Positions 13,475 to 30,597 of a stretch of DNA of 64,000 bases are shown here, piece by piece. A model generated the notes under the pieces. The model was not told the origin of the DNA. It saw only the letters and a program-made list of their open reading frames with translations, and did no database searches. Both the position numbers and the translations under genes were made by a program. Origin of the DNA: Heloderma charlesbogerti (Eukaryota > Chordata > Lepidosauria > Squamata > Helodermatidae); the NCBI GenBank assembly GCA_026122225.1, contig JANEZZ010001678.1:372001-436000 (forward strand), read 5' to 3'. How positions within the stretch are numbered: the stretch's first letter is position 1; the number at the start of each line of letters is the position of its first letter.

Positions 13475-14524
13475 TACCTCAACTTCAGCAAAGCATTCAA
13501 CAAAGTGCCCCATGATATCCTGATGAGCAAACTAGTGAAAAGTGGGCTAGATGAAATAACGATCCGGTGGATCCACAGTTGGCTACAGAATCAGACTCAA
13601 AGAGAGCTTATCAATGGGATCTTCTCAAACTGGGAAGAGTGCTTCCCAGTGCTGTTCAACATTTTTATTAATGACTTGCAGGAGGAGGTGCAGGGAATGC
13701 TGATCAAATTTGCAGATGACACAAAATTGGGTGGAATAGCTAATACCTTGGAAGACAGAAAAAAAATTCAAAGTGATCTTGATAGACTGGAACACTGGGC
13801 AGAAAACAACAGAATGACATTAAGTAGGGATAAATGCCAAGTTCTGCACCTAGGAAAAAGAAAACAAATGCACAGTTACCAGATGGGGGATATGTGGCTC
13901 AACAACACTACAAGCGAGAAGGATCTTGGAATTGTTGTAGGTCAAAGGCTGAATATGAACCAACAATGTGATGTGGCTGCAAAAAAGGCAAATGCTCTTT
14001 TGGGCTGCATTAATAGAAGCATGGCTTCCAAATCCCGGGAAGTATTAGTTCCCCTCTACTCAGCACTGGTTAGGCCCCATCTGGAGTACCGTGTCCAGTT
14101 CTGGGCACCACACTTTAAGAAGAATGCAGGCAAACTGGAGAGGGTTCAGAGGAGGGCAACAAAGATGATCAGGGGACTGGAAACAAAGCCTTATGAAGAG
14201 AGACTGAAAGAACTGGGCATGTTTAGCTTTGAGAAGAGAAGACTGGAATAATGGGCTCAATGGGCCCATGGAATAATGGGCTCAAGTGACAGGAAGCCAT
14301 ATTCCGGCTGAACATCAGGAAAAACATCCTGACCATTAGAGCAATACGACAATGGAACCAATTACCTAAGGAGGTCATGGGCTCTCCCACGCTGCAGGCA
14401 TTCAAGATGAGGCTGGACAGCCATCTGTCAGGGATGCTTTGACTTGGATTCCTGCATGGAGCAGGGGGTTCGACTCGATGGTCTTATAGGCCCCTTCCAA
14501 CCCTACTATTCTATGATTCTATGA
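13475..14524 (+). mobile_element. CR1 LINE, part 3 of the nested copy, with 3' end
   Basis: Resumes the CR1 RT after the Tc1 insertion and keeps F-A-D-D-T-K-L near 13712-13732. A small deletion near 13640 removes the G-V-P-Q-G-S block and another near 14240 removes about 100 bp after F-E-K-R-R. The 3' end has the typical GAGCAGGGGGTTCGACTCGA segment and ends in two ATTCTATGA units at 14524. Confidence 0.93.
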
Positions 14525-14847
14525 AATGAGGTATATTCTCTCCACATAGATTCTAAGGAATCCGTCCTGTGGTCCGAGAATCCTTGCACTAAGAGAATAT
14601 GTAGTGTAAAGAAGATGATTACATTCAATACAGCATGCCTGTCATTTCAGTATTTAAAGGTGCAATCCTATGCATGTTTAGACAGAAAAAACCACAACTC
14701 CAATGCTGACTGGGGAACGCTTGGAGGACTTATTTCTTTCTAAACAACGGATGGGATTATGCCTTAAAGAGCTGAGGAGGAGAACATGGGAAGGAGAAGG
14801 GGTTTCTTTTACCTTAAGGAAAGAACTGATGTGAGGAGAGAATGAAT
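14525..14847. other. Intronic spacer with a fragment of an unclassified repeat
   Basis: Contains GCAATCCTATGCATGTTTA near 14662, a short motif shared with 25492 and 53690 that probably marks the end of a non-autonomous repeat family. No gene is seen. Confidence 0.4.
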
Positions 14848-14859
14848 GGAAGGTATATT

Positions 14860-17800
14860 TTGTTGTTGTTGTTCAGTCGTTCATTCGTGTCCGACTCTTC
14901 GTGACCCCCTGGACCATAGCACGCCAGGCCTTCCTGTCCTGCGCTCTCTCCCGGAGTGTGCTCAAGTTCATATTCATTGCATCGGTGATGCTATCTAGCC
15001 ATCTCATCCTCTGCCGTCCCCTTCTCCTTTTGCCTTCAGTCTTTCCCAGCATCAGGGTCTTTTCCAGAGAGTTTTCCTTCGCATTAGGTGGCCAAAATAT
15101 TTGAGCTTCAGCTTCAGTATCTGTCCTTCCAATGAGCACTCAGGGTTGATTTCCTTTAGGATGGACTGATTTGACCTCCTTGCAGTCCAGGGGACTCGTA
15201 AGAGTCTTCTCCAGCACCACAGTTCGAAAGCATCAATTCTTCGGCGCTCAGCCTTCCTTATAGTCCAGCTCTCACAGCCATACATTACTACTGGGAAAAC
15301 CATAGCTTTGATTAGACGGACCTTTGTCGGCAAGGTGATGTCTCTGCTTCTTACTGTGCTGTCTAGGTTTGCCATAGGTTTCCTCCCAAGGAGCAAGCGT
15401 CTTTTAATTTCATGGCTACAGTCACTGTCTGCGGTGATCTTGGAGCCCAAGAAAGTAAAATCTGTCACTGCTTCCATTTCTTCCCCTTCTATATGCCAGG
15501 AAGTGATGGGGCCAGATGCCATGATCTTCATTTTTTTAATGTTGAGTTTCAAACCAGCTTTTGCACTCTCCTCTTTCACCCTCAACAAGAGGCTCTTGAG
15601 ATCCTCTTCGCTTTCTGCCATTAGGGTGGTATCGTCTGCATATCGGAGGTTGTTGATAATTCTCCCAACAATCTTAATTCCGACCTCTGATTCATCCAAC
15701 CCGGCATTTCTCATGATGTACTCTGCATATAAGTTAAATAAGCAGGGTGACAATATGCAGCCTTGTCGTACTCCTTTCCCAATTTTGAACCATTCGGTTG
15801 TTCCATGTCTGGTTCTGACTGTTGCTTCTTGACCCTCGTACAGGTTTCTCAGGAGACAGGTAAGGTGGTCTGGTACTCCCATCACTTTAAGAATTTGCCA
15901 CAGTTTGTTGTGATCCACACAATCAAAGGCTTTAGCGTAGTCAATGAAGCAGAAATAGACGTTTTTCTGGAATTCTCTTGCTTTCTCCATGATGCAGCGA
16001 ATGTTGGTGATTTGATCTGTTCCTCTGCCTCTTCGAAACCCAGCTTGTACTTCCGGTAATTCTCGGTTCGCATACTGCTGAAGCCTAGCTTGTAGGATTT
16101 TGAGCATCACCTTGCTGGCATGTGAAATGAGCGCAATTGTGCGGTAGTTTGAACACTCTTTGGCGTTGCCCTTCTTTGGAATTGGAATGTAAACTGACCT
16201 TTTCCAGTCTTGCGGCCATTGTTGAGTGTTCCAAATTTGTTGGCATATTGAATGCAGCACTTTAACAGCATCATCTTTTAGGATTTTAAATAGCTCAGCT
16301 GGAAGACTGTCATCTCCGCTAGCTTTGTTGTTAGTAATGCTTCCCAAGGCCCACTTGACTTCACTCTCTAGGATGTCCGGCTCAAGTTCAGTGAGTGCAC
16401 TATCATGGCTATCAGGGACATTCAGATCTTTCCTGTATAGTTCTTCTGTGTATTCTTTCCACCTCTTCTGAATCTCATCTGCTTCTGTTAGGTCCCTGCC
16501 TTCTTTGTCCTTTATCATGCCCGTCTTTGCACAAAACGTTCCCTTGAGATCTCCGATTTTCTTGAAGAGATCTCTAGTCTTTCCCCTTCTGATGTTTTCC
16601 TCGATTTCCTTGCATTGTTCATTTAAGAAGGCCTTCTTGTCTCTCCTTGCTATTCTCTGGAACTCTGCATTCAGTTGGATATATCTTCCCCTTTCTCCCT
16701 TGCTTTTTGCTTCCCTTCTTTCCTCAGCTACTTGTAAAGCCTCATCAGACAGCCACTTGGCTTTCTTGCATTTCTTTTTCTTTGGGATGGATTTCGTTGC
16801 TGCCTCCTGAACAATGTTACGGACCTCCGTCCATAGTTCCTCAGGCACTCTGTCTATCAGGTCTAATCCCTGAAATCTATTCCTCACCTTCACTGTATAT
16901 TCATAAGGGATATGATTGAGGTCATACCTGAATGGTTTAGTGGTTTTCCCGACGTTCTTCAATTTAAGCCAAAATTTTGCAACAAGAAGCTCATGATCTG
17001 AGCCACAGTCAGCTCCAGGTCTTGTTTTTACTGACTGTATAGAGCTTCTCCATTTTGGCTGCAAAGGACATAATCAGTCTGATTTTGATATTGACCATCT
17101 GGTGATGTCCACGTGTAGAGTCGTCTCTTGTGCTGTTGGAAAAGAGTGTTTGCTATGATCAGCATGTTCTCTTGGCAAAACTCTATTAGCTTTTGTCCTG
17201 CTTCATTCTGTACACCAAGGCCATGCTTGCCTGTTATCCCGGTGATTTCTTGACTTCCTACTTTAGCATTCCAATCCCCTATGATGAAGAGGACATCTTT
17301 TTTTGATGTTAGTTCTAGAAGGTGTTGTAGGTCTTCATAGAACCGATCAACCTCAGCTTCTTCGGCATAAGTGGTTGGGGCATAAACTTGAATTACTGTG
17401 ATGTTGAATGGTTTGCCTTGGATTCGTACTGAGATCATTCTATCGCTTTTAAGATTGTACCCCAGGACTGCTTTTCACACCCTTTTGTTGACTATGAGTG
17501 CTACTCCATTTCTTCTAAAGGATTCTTGCCCACAGTAGTAGATATGATGGTCACCTGAATTAAATTCGCCCATGCCTGTCCATTTTAGTTCACTGATTCC
17601 CAAGATGTCGATGTTCAATCTTGCCATCTCATGTTTGACCACCTCCAGCTTACCTTGATTCATTGATCTGACATTCCAGGTTCGTAAACAATATTGTTCT
17701 TTACAGCATCGGATTTTCTTTTCACCACCAGACACATCCACAGCTGAGTGTCCTTTCAGCTTTGGCCCAGCCGCTTCACTCTTTCTGGCGCTACTTGGAA

Positions 17801-18116
17801 ATACCCTCTGCTCTTCCCCAGTGGTATTGTACACCATCTTCCCCAGTGGTATTGTACACAGGAAGGTATTGTACACCTTCCGACCTGAGGGGCTCATCTT
17901 CCGGTGTCATATCTTTTAGCCTTGTGATACGTTCCATGGGGTTTTCTTGGCAACGATACTGGAGTGGGTTGCCATTTCCTTCTCCAGTGGACCACATTTT
18001 GTCAGAACTCTCTGCCATGATCTGTCTGTCTTGGGTGGCCCTGCACGGCATAGCTTATGGCTTCACTGAGTTACGCAAGCCCCTTCGCCACAACAAGGCA
18101 GTGATCCATGAAGGGG
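14860..18116 (-). mobile_element. Full-length BovB LINE (subfamily A), broken
   Basis: A 3257-bp minus-strand BovB. Its 3' end is the (AAC)n tail at 14860 and its 5' end is CCCCTTCATGGATCACTG, the same 5' terminus as the copy at 47808. It is flanked by a perfect 12-bp target duplication, GGAAGGTATATT, at 14848-14859 and 18117-18128. A local duplication of GGTATTGTACACC-like units lies at about 17822-17876. Confidence 0.95.
14873..18051 (-). pseudogene. BovB endonuclease/RT frame, several lesions
   Basis: Compared with the intact frame at 47873-51016, this copy starts with the same M-P-C-R-A-T-Q-D but carries lesions: frame disruption at the small duplication near 17822-17876, a TGA replacing the glycine after K-R-V near 17475, a frameshift near 17030-17064 and another near 15052-15139. 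RT motifs remain readable between 17064 and 15052 (I-D-Y-A-K-A-F-D, Q-G-C-I-L-S-P, Y-A-D-D-T-T-L). Not functional. Confidence 0.9.
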
Positions 18117-18128
18117 GGAAGGTATATT

Positions 18129-18599
18129 ACAAGATAGTAATTGAGCTGATAATGGATAGGATAAGAAACAACCAACAAATACAGTAACAATTGGTGGGTG
18201 TACATACTCCAGGCAGGAGAAGAGGGAAATAAGGAGGCAAAGATATGTTTGAAGGGAAATTATAAGAGCAAAAGGAATATCCAGGTACAACTGTGTAAAT
18301 TGAATTAAAGAAGAGGGAAGGATGGGAATGTACTTTGAACTTAAAAAAACATGGCTAGATTTAGGATATATAGATAGTACACTGATTGTACCTGTCATCC
18401 TAAGAAGATAGGAAACTGGCAAATGAGTGTTCCCTTTTCTTGGCCCCCTTCATATGCCTAACATTGAGGGGGAAAGGATCTGCTTCTTTCCAAGAATCAC
18501 TTCTTATTCCGTATTTTGGTGCTGGAACTGCCCTTCTCTCCTGTTAGTAAACAAAATTAGGATGAGCTCTCTTAGCAGGCAGGAACCTCACTGAATATG
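18129..18599. other. Intronic sequence, nothing recognised
   Basis: About 470 bp between the BovB and an L1-like relic. I see no gene or clear repeat. Confidence 0.6.
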
Positions 18600-19330
18600 C
18601 TCTTTATTGTTGTCGGTTTTTCCTCTGCTCTTTTTTTAAAGTGTAAATGTACAAACATACAAAATATAATTACAAGTCACAAATACAAAATTAAACGTAG
18701 GCATAGATGCTCAAATAATTCTAAACAATTAACAGTTACAATTCTAAGTCTTCCTAATTTGCCTTACCTTCATAATAAATATATAATGATCCAATGTCCA
18801 CATCAAAAACATTACTCGAATAATGTAAAAGCTCTATATTTATTGATGTCCAAATTACATTGTTTGTTTCATGTAAGGAATAAATGGCACCCAAAGTTGT
18901 TCAAATTTTTGTTGTTATTGTCTACCTTCATGTAGGTGAACAAATTCCATTAATTTAACCATTGAGGCAATCTCCATTTTGTAGCTATGATTAGTTTTGC
19001 AGGTATTAAAATATTTCCTTGCTTCTTATGACAGCATTAAGATACCCAAGCAAGATGTACATAGGATTCATAGGTATAGGATATCCAGTCATTCTGTTCA
19101 AAGGGGCTATAATCTTTTCCCCCAAAATTCTGATTTTTTATTTTATTTTTACAAGTCCACCATGTGTGAAGAAGGAAACTTGCATTATCTCTCCCACATT
19201 TCCAAGAAGCTCTATTAATGTTAGGGTATATCTTTGCCAGTTTTTATGGTGTCATATACCAACAGTACCGTACCTTATAGAAATTTTATTTTTAATTAAC
19301 ACATGGGGAGTTGTTAGGTCCATTATAAAA
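18600..19330 (-). mobile_element. L1-like LINE ORF2 C-terminal relic
   Basis: Translated on the minus strand, the right part reads like the end of L1 ORF2: I-Y-P-N-I-N-R-A-S-W-K-C-G followed by H-T-W-W-T-C-K, close to the L1 C-terminal cysteine segment (C-W-K-C ... H-M-W-W-x-C). The rest is AT-rich with many stops. Heavily decayed; boundaries are approximate. Confidence 0.55.
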
Positions 19331-19361
19331 GATGCATCTCCACTGATCCACATAAATGTCT

Positions 19362-19524
19362 ATAGAATAGAATAGTAGGGTTGGAAGAGGCCCACAAGGT
19401 CATCGAGTCCAACCCCAGCTCAATGCAGGAATCCCAAGTCAGAGCATCCCCAACAGATGGCTGTCCAGCCTCATCTTGAAGGCCTCCAGTGTGGGAGAGC
19501 CCACCACCTCCCCAGGTAATTGCT
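19362..19524 (-). mobile_element. CR1 3' fragment
   Basis: Begins with the inverted CR1 tail (ATAGAATAGTAGGGTTGG), then the complement of the terminal CR1 region including GATGGCTGTCCAGCCTCATC and GGGAGAGCCCACCACCTCC. 5' truncated. Confidence 0.88.
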
Positions 19525-20327
19525 TAACATGTTTCCCCATTTTAACTTAAAATAATTTCATCCTCATGTGCTGCAATTAATATTTGATAAACATGAGATA
19601 ACAATTATCTAGGGAGTGATCCTGTGCCCTGCGAGACAGTGTTCGGGGGGGGGGGTGCATAGGTTAGTTCAGTTTCTTGTCTCTAACTTCGGAGCCAGGA
19701 AACGGTGCTCCCCTCCCCCTTGGAGCCGGACTCAGCCCTGAACCTGGGTGCCCAGGAGTGCATTTGCACAGCTGAGGCTAGTGTGCTAACTGCATCTGTT
19801 TCTAGAGATGTCTGACCTGACCACCCCTGAGCTAGCAGGATAACGCCACCTCTTTTATCTTTTCTGCTAGTATAATATTGTGCAAATACTGTACGATGTA
19901 CAAAAACTGAAGGCCTAAAAAAGGTCTTCACATGGTTCTGGAAGGTCATCAGCTGTACAAGACTTTGCAGTAATCCAGGTTGGAATTGAGAGTTCTGAGT
20001 GTTTCTCTATGACTAGACTGAACCTAGTTCTGCAGATCTGGTCTCTTGTGAAGTGGCCTAGATACAGCCATTGCACTATGACTAGCTTGTTCTCTGCATT
20101 TGCCTCATTGCTCAGGGTCAGCAATGTTAGATACAAGGAACCTTCCCAGTTCCATCATATTGTACATGTTCATACATTTCCCAAATACCAGCTGTACCAA
20201 GAAAAGTCAAGGAAGTAATACCAGTGCAGAGATGGGGCAGCATCATGTAGGCTGCTCTTTCTTTTTCTGGCTTGGAAATGTGATGCTCTGCTAACCTTAC
20301 TTGTTTTACCTCTTCTCCCCACTATAG
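19525..20327. other. End of the 12.4-kb DIAPH1 intron
   Basis: Unique-looking sequence with a poly-G run near 19647 and a weak L2-like stretch near 19960-20050 (GCAGTAATCCAGGTTGGAA). It ends with a pyrimidine-rich tract and CACTATAG acceptor at 20327. No other gene. Confidence 0.5.
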
Positions 20328-25112
<4,785 letters not shown>

Positions 25113-25247
25113 GGGAAGGGAAAATGTGTCCCTCCAGATGGTGTTGGACTTCAACTTCTACGAGCCCTAGCCAGTAAATTTTGTGGTGAGGGATGATAGG
25201 AGTTGCAGTTCAACAACACCTGGAGGGCCATGAGTTCCCCCTCCTTG
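25113..25247. mobile_element. Degenerate palindromic hAT-like MITE
   Basis: Inverted arms CCTCCAGATGGTGTTGGACT and the complementary CAACAACACCTGGAGG place it in the family of 4797-4932, but the ends are eroded. Confidence 0.6.
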
Positions 25248-25491
25248 CATTATGTGATCAGTATCTGACAGTCAGTTGACCAAATCTTTTTTGACTGATC
25301 AGATGCCCAGCCCTTCTTGGATCAGTTGTGGAAGTGATCCTGGAAATGGAAAAGATACTGTATGAATCAATTTGACAAGAAGACATAGCCATGAGTAAAC
25401 TTCACTTGAAGAATTAATATTCCATCTTTGATCAAAGTGGATTAAAGTCCAAGCCACAAATAGCACCCCTGTTTAAAGGGCATTTTAAGAC

Positions 25492-25924
25492 AGCAATCCT
25501 ATGGTCCCTGAGAGAACATCCAGGGACTATAGATTTTTCAGATTCCCGCCCCCAAGGCTGTAGACATGCCTGCCACCTTGGGAGGGGAACTCTGAATTCC
25601 GATCCGTCCTCCACCCTCCTTGCAGGTGCCGTGAAAAGAACCACAGCAGCTGCTTCCTGGGGTTGCAAAAACTACTTCAGGGAGATGGAAAAGGAGGGTT
25701 CTGCTGGGAATGGGGAGAAGGTGAATATCCTGTGGTCTCACCAGCCCTGCTCCCATTCCCAGCAGCACAATCCTTCTAGATGGGCTCAGAAGCACATCTA
25801 GCAGACAAAACAGTGAGGAGGATGGAGAGGTGAAAATCACCTCCATTGCTCCTTCTGCTCTGCTGAGCATTGGATATTTGGTGCTCCAGCATTGAAGCGC
25901 TCCTTCAAACAGCATAGGATTGCT
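25492..25924. mobile_element. Putative non-autonomous DNA element
   Basis: AGCAATCCTATG at the left is the reverse complement of CATAGGATTGCT at the right, about 430 bp apart. The interior is not coding. No target duplication is evident. The same terminal motif starts short repeats near 14662 and 53690. Confidence 0.4.
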
Positions 25925-26758
25925 CCCTAAAGCTGCTTACATAGATATCCGCATGTTCTGTTCCTCATGTAGTTCAATTTTTTAATTAATTCTGAGCAGT
26001 ATGGCCTTTAATTTTTAATTTACTTTCAATTAAAATTACACAGTTGCACTTAGCCATCCTCAGTGGAATTCTCTGCAAGCAGAGTAGAGCATTAGTGTCT
26101 GAAAGGCACAGACTGCACTTGGTCCTCCAATGTACACATTAGCCACGCACTTTCCTCAGGCTGTGCTGTACTTTCCAGGAGCAATGAGTTTAAAGTTTTA
26201 AGAAAGGCCCTGGGGAATGAGGATTTAGAGTTACATCAGTAGTGGGTTTGCTTTACTCTTTTCACTTTCCCCTTTTCTCACTCTCATTGTTCAGCAACTG
26301 CCTTTTTCATGCAATCAGTCAGTCTGATGGCCTATGAAAGCTGAGTGCATAGGAGCCATTCTTTAAAGGGATCTTTTCAGGGCTTTTGAAGAGTGCTACT
26401 GGGGCTTGTGCCTACTAAGGCTCATTATTCATTTCCAGAGCAGCAGCATATTCTTAACCAAGCCGAATGCAGCATGTATGAAACTGTAACTTTGGCACTG
26501 GTTTGGAACCATACAGACTGCCACCTTCACTAATTCCTTTGATCAGCTCCTAGCTTCACAATTCTGGTTCGCAACATGGACCGAAAAGAGTATGTGTTAA
26601 CAGCCTTATTTTCCACAATCTACAAGCATTGGTTGATTGGTCTTGAGCAAAGAGCGCTTCTGAAGGAGGAGTGGTTGCTGCTGCCTCTTCATCACTGCTT
26701 CTCTTCTGCAGGCCAGTGAAGCCTGGGGCAAGCATCGCAACTGTCTGTGAGCTGTGTC

Positions 26759-27234
26759 CAGATTGCCTTGGCAATAGGTGCTGCAGCAGTCAACCAATAT
26801 GCAGGCGATGTGATGCGCATGATGGGGCACTCCAGAACAAAACAAATGATCACCCATAGAGCATCCAGTTTATACATTTTATAGATTTTAAAATTGTATA
26901 GCTTTAAAATTTTTGTATATGTGTATACACAGAGAGAGAGAGAGATTGATTTTAAAATTTGAAATGTTTTTGGTATAAAACACCAGTTTCAGCCGCGGCG
27001 ACTGAAGCGGGTGTTTTATACTGAAACATTTCACATTTTAAAATCTGTTTTATGCACACACATTTAAATTTTTTAAAAGCTATAAAATTTTAAATTAATT
27101 TTTTAAAGCTATAAAATTTATAAACTGGATGCACTATGGGTGGTCATTTGTTTTGTTCTGGAGTGCCATATCATGCGCATCACATTGCCTGCATATTGGT
27201 TGAATGCTGCAGCACCTATTGGCAAGGCAATCTG
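26759..27234. repeat. 476-bp near-complete palindrome (foldback)
   Basis: Two arms of about 235 bp face each other around CCGCGG at 26993-26998. The outer 120 bp of each arm match at roughly nine of ten positions (CAGATTGCCTTG... inward from both ends), the middle is AT-rich and less similar, and the inner part (GGTATAAAACACC against GGGTGTTTTATAC) matches again. The interior left arm contains (AG)n. It looks like a foldback or MITE-type element, but I find no target duplication and no family match. Confidence 0.85.
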
Positions 27235-29110
27235 AACTGAACCCTTAATGAAATGAGATTTGGCCAAATTCAGAACCTCACTGTTGGCATTAAGCTTTCC
27301 TGGCATATCAAGCTTGATCTGGGCTGTGCACAACTGTTGTGTAATTAGAAGATAATTGTGTTGAGCGAGACAACGTAATGGATGTGTGTAGCATCCCTCT
27401 TCCAATGTGCTCAGGGTCCTGCAGATCAAAGATCTGAACATAAGATCTGTGGCTCTTTTTATACAGCTAATCATCATTGGCATAATGTCACATGAATGCA
27501 GGTGATGATGAGTATTCAGGGTGGGGCTGCTATGAATGGCGATCTGAGGGATGTCTTCTTGATCTTTCCCTTCTGGTGGTTATTAAAAACTCTTCTCATA
27601 AGGCACAGATTCAAAGGACTGAGTCCATGTAGAAAAGAACTACTCAGTACTCTTAAATTTAACCAGAGTCCAAGTGCATTGTGTGTCTGTAATTTTGACT
27701 CCCGCTGGTAGTCTTTCAGGGAGCAGTTTAGGGATTCAGTGGCTGTGCTTCTATTGCCCTTTCAGGATTCCTAGGGAAGTAGAGACATTTCAGAGGTTGC
27801 TGTTCCCTCTACAAGAGAAAATGTAAATGCACCTCAGGTAGCTTTTGTGTAACTTAAGCATGAGTGCTGCTTTCCCAAGGTGGGTGGACTCAGTCCCAGA
27901 GTCTGAATGAATATTTTAGATTTCTCTCTCTGTCCACCCCCATGTGAAGAGATAGGGGAAAGAATGAATGTCTTAGATTTCTCCATGTCTCCATGTGGAG
28001 AGAATGAATATTTTAGATTTCTCTCTCCACCCCCATCCATGCTTGGCTGCCTGCATCATAGAGATGTAAGCTTCTGCAGCTCAGCTAACCATGCTGGTAA
28101 TTGAAAATGCATATCAAAATAATCCACCTTTCTTAAAATCTGCTAAAAACCAATATTTGTGGATAGCTTTGAATTGCATTCTAAGACCTTCAGTAGAGCA
28201 GAAGGTAGGGGAAAGAGGAGCAAGGCATGGCCAGCTTCTACCCACTGTTCCCCCTTGCACTGTTTACCTGATGTGATCTGACAAGTACTGACCACAAGCT
28301 TTTGGGGGGTGGAAAATTAATGCAGCTGGCTGGTGCACATACTGAATATACCTGTTAGAGCCACCCCCTCAATCTCTTCCTGTTTGTCTCTGGACACAGG
28401 ATGACCATAGGAGCCAATTAAAAAAAATCTAAAGCAAATATCAGTTTGTTCTCTGTCTAAAGCAAAGACAGTTTCAGGCACTTTACTTAATGTAGAATTA
28501 TTTTTTTAAAAGCATAAAGCACAACGTGTGACACTGTGCCCATTCACCTTACTTTGTCAGATTTTCACTAACCCTTGGCACATTGTGCGCTTCTCTGTTC
28601 ATCTCTGAAAGTGTCTCCTTTAAAGCATTACACCTCCCCCCACCTTGCCGACAGGCTGCTCTTCTGGTCTCTATCTCTTGCTCTGCTTTCCAGCCCTCTG
28701 GATCCAAAACAAGTGCCCCACATACTTGGGGATGAGAAGACTTCCTTCATGGAATAGGTTTCTGAATGCTAATGCACTTGATATGGAAAAGTTGCTAGTG
28801 CCGCTCTACCACAGAGGTAGTTAATTGATCTGAAGGGTTTCACTTGTGGCTCCTTAGCAGCCTCATTGTGGAATCCATTAATTTTATGTGGATTTTATTT
28901 CCAGATATTGGTACTTCTCAATTTCTTCTCTCTTAGCTGCAAACATTTATTTAAATCTCATTTACCATTTGCTGCCAATTCACCCAGTTTAGAGAGGTCC
29001 TTTTGGAGCTGTTTGATGTGCTTGGGATTTTTCTGTTGTGAATCGTTTGGTGCTGTCTGCAAACTGGGTTAGTTCACTACACACCCCTAACTTCAGATAA
29101 TTTATGAATG
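27235..29110. other. Intronic sequence with minor repeats
   Basis: About 1.9 kb without a supported gene. 27904-28035 holds three imperfect copies of GAATGAATATTTTAGATTTC with intervening CCACCCCCATG. 28900-29100 resembles an L3/CR1-type 3' region on the minus strand but is too decayed to call firmly. Confidence 0.5.
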
Positions 29111-29149
29111 TTAAATAACACAGGGAGACTCAAAAGGGACATGCATAGG

Positions 29150-29560
29150 AGCTGGGAAGAGGAAACATATTACCAAGGAGGAGGACAATAGAGTTGCCTC
29201 AATCTACAAGGATGGTGTCAGGAAGGCAAAGGCCCAGAATGAACTGAGGCTGGTGAGGGATGCTAATAACAACAGAAAGGGCTTCTTTGTCTTTGGTAGG
29301 AGCAAGAAGATCAAGGAAGGGGCAGGTCCACTGCTTAGGGAAGATGGGGAATTGTTAACAAGTGACAGAGAGAAGACGGAACTCCTCAACTCCTATTTTG
29401 CCTCAGTCTTGTCCTCCGATAGGAGGTGTGTTCCACCTGGGACAGGGAATGATATATGCAGGGATTTGCAGCCCAGAATAAACACAGACATGGTTAGAGA
29501 GCACTTAGCTACTGTGAGTGAGTTCAGGTCTCAAGGGCCAATCTGGGCTGAAGGTAGCAG
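29150..29560 (+). mobile_element. CR1 LINE internal fragment
   Basis: Encodes [15 protein letters not shown] then G-F-F followed by L-L-N-S-Y-F-A-S-V-L, matching the region before RT in the copy at 1860-2180 but from an older, diverged CR1 lineage. Both ends are missing. Confidence 0.75.
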
Positions 29561-29688
29561 GAAGATCATTACGCTGGCATGGTGTCCCTCATACTCAACT
29601 GTGCCAGGCCTGTTTTTCCCTTTTACCTGAAGCAAAGAAGATTGTTTGGCTTCACTGGCTGCTTTTATTATTAACTAAGTTACTCGAA

Positions 29689-30032
29689 GAAGGGCCGCGG
29701 TGGCTTAGTGGTTAAGACGCTGAACTGCAGACCGGAAGGTCGGCAGGACAGCAGTTTGAGACCCGAGTGCTGCGTGACAGGGTGAGCTCCCATCTTCAGT
29801 CCCAGCTCCTGCCAACCTAGCAGTTCGAAAGCAAGAAATTGCAAGTAGATAAATAGGTACCGCCTCGGCGGGAAAGGTAACAGCGTTCCGTGCACCTTGG
29901 TGTTCAGTCATGCCGGCCACATGACCACGGAAGCGTCTTCGGACAGCGCTGGCTCTTCGGCTTAGAAATGGAGATGAGCACCGCACCCTAGAGTCGGACA
30001 CAACTGGTTGGGGACACCTTTGCCTTTACCTT
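29689..30032 (+). mobile_element. Sauria-type tRNA SINE
   Basis: A 344-bp element with tRNA-like head (GTGGCTTAGTGGTTAAGACG as A box, AGTTTGAGACC as degenerate B box) and the body CCAACCTAGCAGTTCGAAAG, GTCATGCCGGCCACATGACC and AGAGTCGGACACAACTGG, ending CCTTTACC. This is the Sauria/ACA SINE found in squamates, whose 3' end is mobilised by BovB. It is flanked by a perfect 13-bp target duplication, TAAGTTACTCGAA (29676-29688 and 30033-30045). Confidence 0.93.
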
Positions 30033-30597
30033 TAAGTTACTCGAACTGTTATAACGGACAGGTGGGACCATGTGTATTGTAGGAAGGGACCACTGGAAGC
30101 AGCAGTGCAGAGCCACAGATACATCTTCTACATCCCCGCTCCACTTTGATGTAACACTGATATCATAGGCCAGTGTTGGGGTGCAGGATGGTGTTATCAT
30201 ATGTACCAGTTTCTCCCACAGAAGTGAAATGTTGTCTTTATTTCTGTGGGACAAAGTAAAGTTGGCATCTGCCCTCCAGTGGACAAGATGAAATATTACA
30301 CTGGAGGTAATGTGTGACTAAAGTACAAAAGCCAGGGGACTAGCTTATGTAACTATGTATCATTAATATAAGACTTTTAATGTGCAAAGTGGGCTATGAT
30401 TTCATTGAAAAACCCTGTGGGGTTTTAAAATGCTATTAAAAACTGAGTGTGCTTTGTTTTGTAGGAACCCACCTCCCAAATGTTATTAAATGATCTGCTA
30501 AGCCCCCCACCCCCCGCACACACACACACCATTTTAAAGTGTTATATGGGGGGAGGGATGTTTTGAGAACTGCTGCCATAGAGAATGCTGTAGAATA

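Noticed and set aside
26606..26857. A small minus-strand protein (83 aa) near the palindrome
   Set aside because: No family motif, no conservation of frame between the two palindrome arms, and codon content is like the surrounding intron.
29680..30001. Minus-strand frames of 71-98 aa over the Sauria SINE
   Set aside because: They are the complement of a non-coding tRNA-derived SINE bounded by a 13-bp target duplication.
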